DNA of 7,878 nt from assembly GCA_910584785.1 (NCBI GenBank), contig CAJUDX010000098.1, positions 1-7,878 of the forward strand, given 5' to 3'. The notes under the pieces were generated by a model that saw nothing but the letters and a program-made list of their open reading frames with translations, searched no databases and was not told where the DNA came from. A program made the translations under genes and the position numbers. This document shows positions 6,271 to 7,878 of the stretch, in pieces. Source of the DNA: an uncultured Lachnospiraceae bacterium. GTDB lineage: Bacteria > Bacillota > Clostridia > Lachnospirales > Lachnospiraceae. Positions within the stretch are counted from its first letter, which is position 1. Each line of letters starts with the position of its first letter.

Positions 6271-7428
6271 ATGGAAACGAAGAGAGTTGTGATCCGGGAT
6301 GTGGAGAATCCAGAAGATGGGGAACTTCTGGAGGCGGCAGAGGTATTGCGAAATGGCGGATTGGTGGCATTTCCCACAGAAACGGTTTATGGACTGGGAG
6401 GGAATGCTCTGGACGCAGAGGCAGCAGGAAAGATTTATGCGGCGAAGGGTCGGCCTTCGGATAATCCTCTGATTGCACATATTTCCTGTATGGAGGAATT
6501 GGAGCCGTTAGTGAAAGAGGTGACACAGGCAGGGAGGATGTTAGCAGAGAGGTTTTGGCCTGGCCCGCTCACTTTAGTATTTCCCAAAAGCGATAAAGTG
6601 CCCTGTGAGACAACAGGTGGACTGGGAACGGTTGCTGTCCGTATGCCCAGTGACCCGGTGGCTAACCGCCTGATCCGGCTGACAGGGGTTCCGGTGGCAG
6701 CGCCAAGCGCCAATATATCGGGGCGCCCAAGCCCGACGACGGCAGAACATGTGTGGCAGGATCTGGCGGGAAAGATTGAAATGATTGTAGATGGCGGACC
6801 GGTGGGAATCGGGCTGGAGTCGACGATCGTGGATGTGTCCGGGGATGAACCGGTGATTCTGCGACCGGGGGCGATTACGAAGGAGATGATTGGTGATATA
6901 TTGGGAAACGTGGAAATTGATCCGGCGATAACCGGGCCGATGAAAGCAAATGTGCGTCCTAAGGCGCCAGGGATGAAGTATCGCCATTATGCGCCTAAGG
7001 GAGATTTGGTTTTAGTGGAACTGAAGGAGGAAACGATCCGGGAACTTTACCGACCGGGAAGTGCCTTGTATAAAGAGGTTTCGCGGAAGATGGGAGAATG
7101 GGGGAAAAGCTGGAAGATAGACCGGGAAAGCTTTTACATGGCCTGGAAGGCGAACCAGGAGGCGCTGGCAATGGAGAAGCAGGGAAGGCGTGTCGGGGTA
7201 ATCTGCACAGAGGAAACGGCAGAGGAGTATACCGTCAAGGTAAAGAGAAGTATTGGGAAACGAAGCAGCGCAGGAAGCATTGCCCATAATTTATATGCGG
7301 TACTGCGGGAATTTGATGATTTGGGCGTGGATGTGATTTATTCCGAAAGCTTCGCCGAGGACCATCTGGGGCAGGCAATTATGAACCGGCTAAATAAGGC
7401 GGCGGGGTATAGGGTGCTGTGGGTTTGA
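6271..7428 (+). CDS. sua5: L-threonylcarbamoyladenylate synthase, Sua5 type (YrdC plus Sua5 domains)
   Basis: The enzyme makes threonylcarbamoyl-AMP from threonine, bicarbonate and ATP, the first step of the universal t6A37 modification of ANN-decoding tRNAs; TsaD and partners complete it. The YrdC domain (about 12-205) shows FPTETVYGLG (34-43), KGRPSDNPL (59-67), the PSANISGRPSP segment (135-145) and the GLESTIVD motif (171-178). A linker with APGMKYRHYAP (222-232) leads to the C-terminal Sua5 domain (about 235-385), ending in LGQAIMNRLNKAAG (356-369). At 385 residues it is somewhat longer than typical Sua5 proteins (about 340-355); the extra length lies around 250-295. It starts 36 nt after dnaB. 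The ATG is chosen because GGAG at 6260-6263 sits 7 nt upstream and the protein starts just before the YrdC domain. It is the last gene of the operon. Confidence 0.96.
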   Translation: METKRVVIRDVENPEDGELLEAAEVLRNGGLVAFPTETVYGLGGNALDAEAAGKIYAAKGRPSDNPLIAHISCMEELEPLVKEVTQAGRMLAERFWPGPLTLVFPKSDKVPCETTGGLGTVAVRMPSDPVANRLIRLTGVPVAAPSANISGRPSPTTAEHVWQDLAGKIEMIVDGGPVGIGLESTIVDVSGDEPVILRPGAITKEMIGDILGNVEIDPAITGPMKANVRPKAPGMKYRHYAPKGDLVLVELKEETIRELYRPGSALYKEVSRKMGEWGKSWKIDRESFYMAWKANQEALAMEKQGRRVGVICTEETAEEYTVKVKRSIGKRSSAGSIAHNLYAVLREFDDLGVDVIYSESFAEDHLGQAIMNRLNKAAGYRVLWV

Positions 7429-7478
7429 CAGGACTAATCTGCCTCAAAGATGGAAAATAGATTTTATACTTACAGAAT

Positions 7479-7516
7479 AAACCATCTGGATATCAGCCCG
7501 GATGGTTTTATTTTTT
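7479..7516 (+). terminator. Intrinsic terminator of the gdpP-rplI-dnaB-sua5 operon
   Basis: AAACCATCTGG (7479-7489) pairs with CCGGATGGTTT (7498-7508) over eleven base pairs, including one T-G wobble, around an 8-nt loop. The T-rich tail TTTTATTTTTT (7506-7516) follows directly. It is a textbook Rho-independent terminator, about 50 nt after the sua5 stop. Confidence 0.92.
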
Positions 7517-7590
7517 AGGCGGTTTCTTGTAATTTTTATGGCTTATCTTTACTTTTCTGGATATTACCTGAGTATCTGTCAAAATTCTTA

Positions 7591-7624
7591 AAATCTTATA
7601 AATAACCCTATAAATCTTATAAAT
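7591..7624. repeat. Perfect 13-bp direct repeat, 21-bp period (operator-like)
   Basis: AAATCTTATAAAT occurs exactly at 7591-7603 and 7612-7624. The period of 21 bp equals two helical turns, so both copies face the same side of the DNA. A third partial copy (TATAAAT at 7609-7615) lies between. The repeats end 26 bp before the candidate -35 at 7651, a usual place for activator sites. Low sequence complexity reduces the weight of the match. Confidence 0.5.
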
Positions 7625-7650
7625 TCACTGGGAACATATGGCATTTCTGT

Positions 7651-7679
7651 TTGATGTGTGATAGAATTATCTGTATTAG
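7651..7679 (+). promoter_or_regulatory. Candidate promoter of the right-edge gene
   Basis: TTGATG (7651-7656) and TATTAG (7674-7679) each match four of six sigma-A consensus bases and are separated by exactly 17 bp. The start site would fall near 7686, leaving a leader of about 70 nt. The match is only moderate, so the promoter may need an activator or may lie elsewhere in this AT-rich stretch. Confidence 0.35.
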
Positions 7680-7757
7680 TGTTATTGGATAAGTTGCAGA
7701 ATTTTTGTTTCATTTGTAAAAAGAAATACCATTAGGCAAAAAAGCAGGGGATTTGAG

Positions 7758-7878
7758 ATGGCAGGGGAAGTTAGGGATGTTCGGCATAATGTGATTACGA
7801 TTTCGTCCATTACCGCTTTTGCTGATGTTAAGGGCGGGATTCATGATTTTTGCAAGGATGTTTATTTTATCCGGGCGC
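7758..7878 (+). CDS. N-terminal 40 residues of an unknown protein, truncated by the right edge
   Basis: An open frame starts at ATG 7758 and runs off the window. An AGGGG-type ribosome binding site at 7746-7750 lies 7 nt upstream. The visible residues begin MAGEVRDVRHNVITISS and continue with a mixed hydrophobic/charged pattern that includes GGIHDFCKDVYF. No signal peptide or membrane segment is seen. The length is too short to name a family and I do not recognise it. Its own upstream repeats and candidate promoter, placed after a strong terminator, suggest it is regulated separately from the gdpP operon. Base composition resembles the operon rather than the AT-rich left block. Confidence 0.6.
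   Translation, partial: MAGEVRDVRHNVITISSITAFADVKGGIHDFCKDVYFIRA

Larger units (their letters stand above)
7429..7757. other. Intergenic region between sua5 and the right-edge gene
   Basis: These 329 bp have no convincing coding frame or structural RNA. They hold the operon terminator (7479-7516), then an AT-rich stretch with a perfect 13-bp direct repeat (7591-7603 and 7612-7624) and a candidate promoter (7651-7679) for the gene starting at 7758. The arrangement of terminator, repeats, promoter and gene indicates a separate transcription unit on the right. Confidence 0.8.

Noticed and set aside
6099..6987. Several minus-strand frames of 90-137 residues over the dnaB/sua5 junction
   Set aside because: They lie opposite clearly conserved genes and their Pro/Ser/His-rich translations are typical of antisense shadows.

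Overview
The window looks like a chromosomal segment of a Gram-positive Clostridia-type Bacillota, most likely a Lachnospiraceae-like gut anaerobe. This rests on the gdpP-rplI-dnaB gene order, strong GGAGG-type ribosome binding sites, and the style of the proteins. No 16S or other taxonomic marker is present, so the assignment is an inference.

Layout. (1) Positions 1-483, plus strand: the C-terminal 160 residues of an adenosine-deaminase-fold protein, cut by the left edge. It carries the Asn-Thr-Asp-Asp active-site motif. Its style suggests the RdrB effector of RADAR anti-phage systems, but this is not proven. (2) Positions 507-1901, minus strand: an unrecognised 464-residue protein with an N-terminal alpha/beta (possibly TIR-like) domain and C-terminal TPR repeats. 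It is convergent with the deaminase gene, and the two share one hairpin terminator. (3) Positions 1902-2392: about 490 bp of AT-rich, gene-free DNA. It holds candidate operators, an unexplained G5/C5 hairpin, a strong promoter with an extended -10, and a structured leader. (4) Positions 2393-7428, plus strand: a housekeeping operon of gdpP (c-di-AMP phosphodiesterase), rplI (ribosomal protein bL9), dnaB (replicative helicase) and a Sua5-type threonylcarbamoyl-AMP synthase, ended by a good intrinsic terminator at 7479-7516. (5) Positions 7517-7878: a regulatory stretch with a perfect 13-bp direct repeat at a 21-bp period, then the first 40 codons of an unknown gene running off the right edge.

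The left block (1 to about 2200) is visibly richer in A+T and uses more AAA/AAT/TTA codons than the right-hand operon. That fits an accessory, possibly defence-related segment placed next to a core operon. The operon genes support translation (bL9, t6A tRNA modification), DNA replication (DnaB) and c-di-AMP turnover (GdpP), with tight spacing and a 1-bp stop/start overlap between gdpP and rplI.

The most interesting part is the left block: a deaminase of possible RADAR type next to a candidate sensor/effector with TPR repeats. The decisive information lies upstream of position 1.
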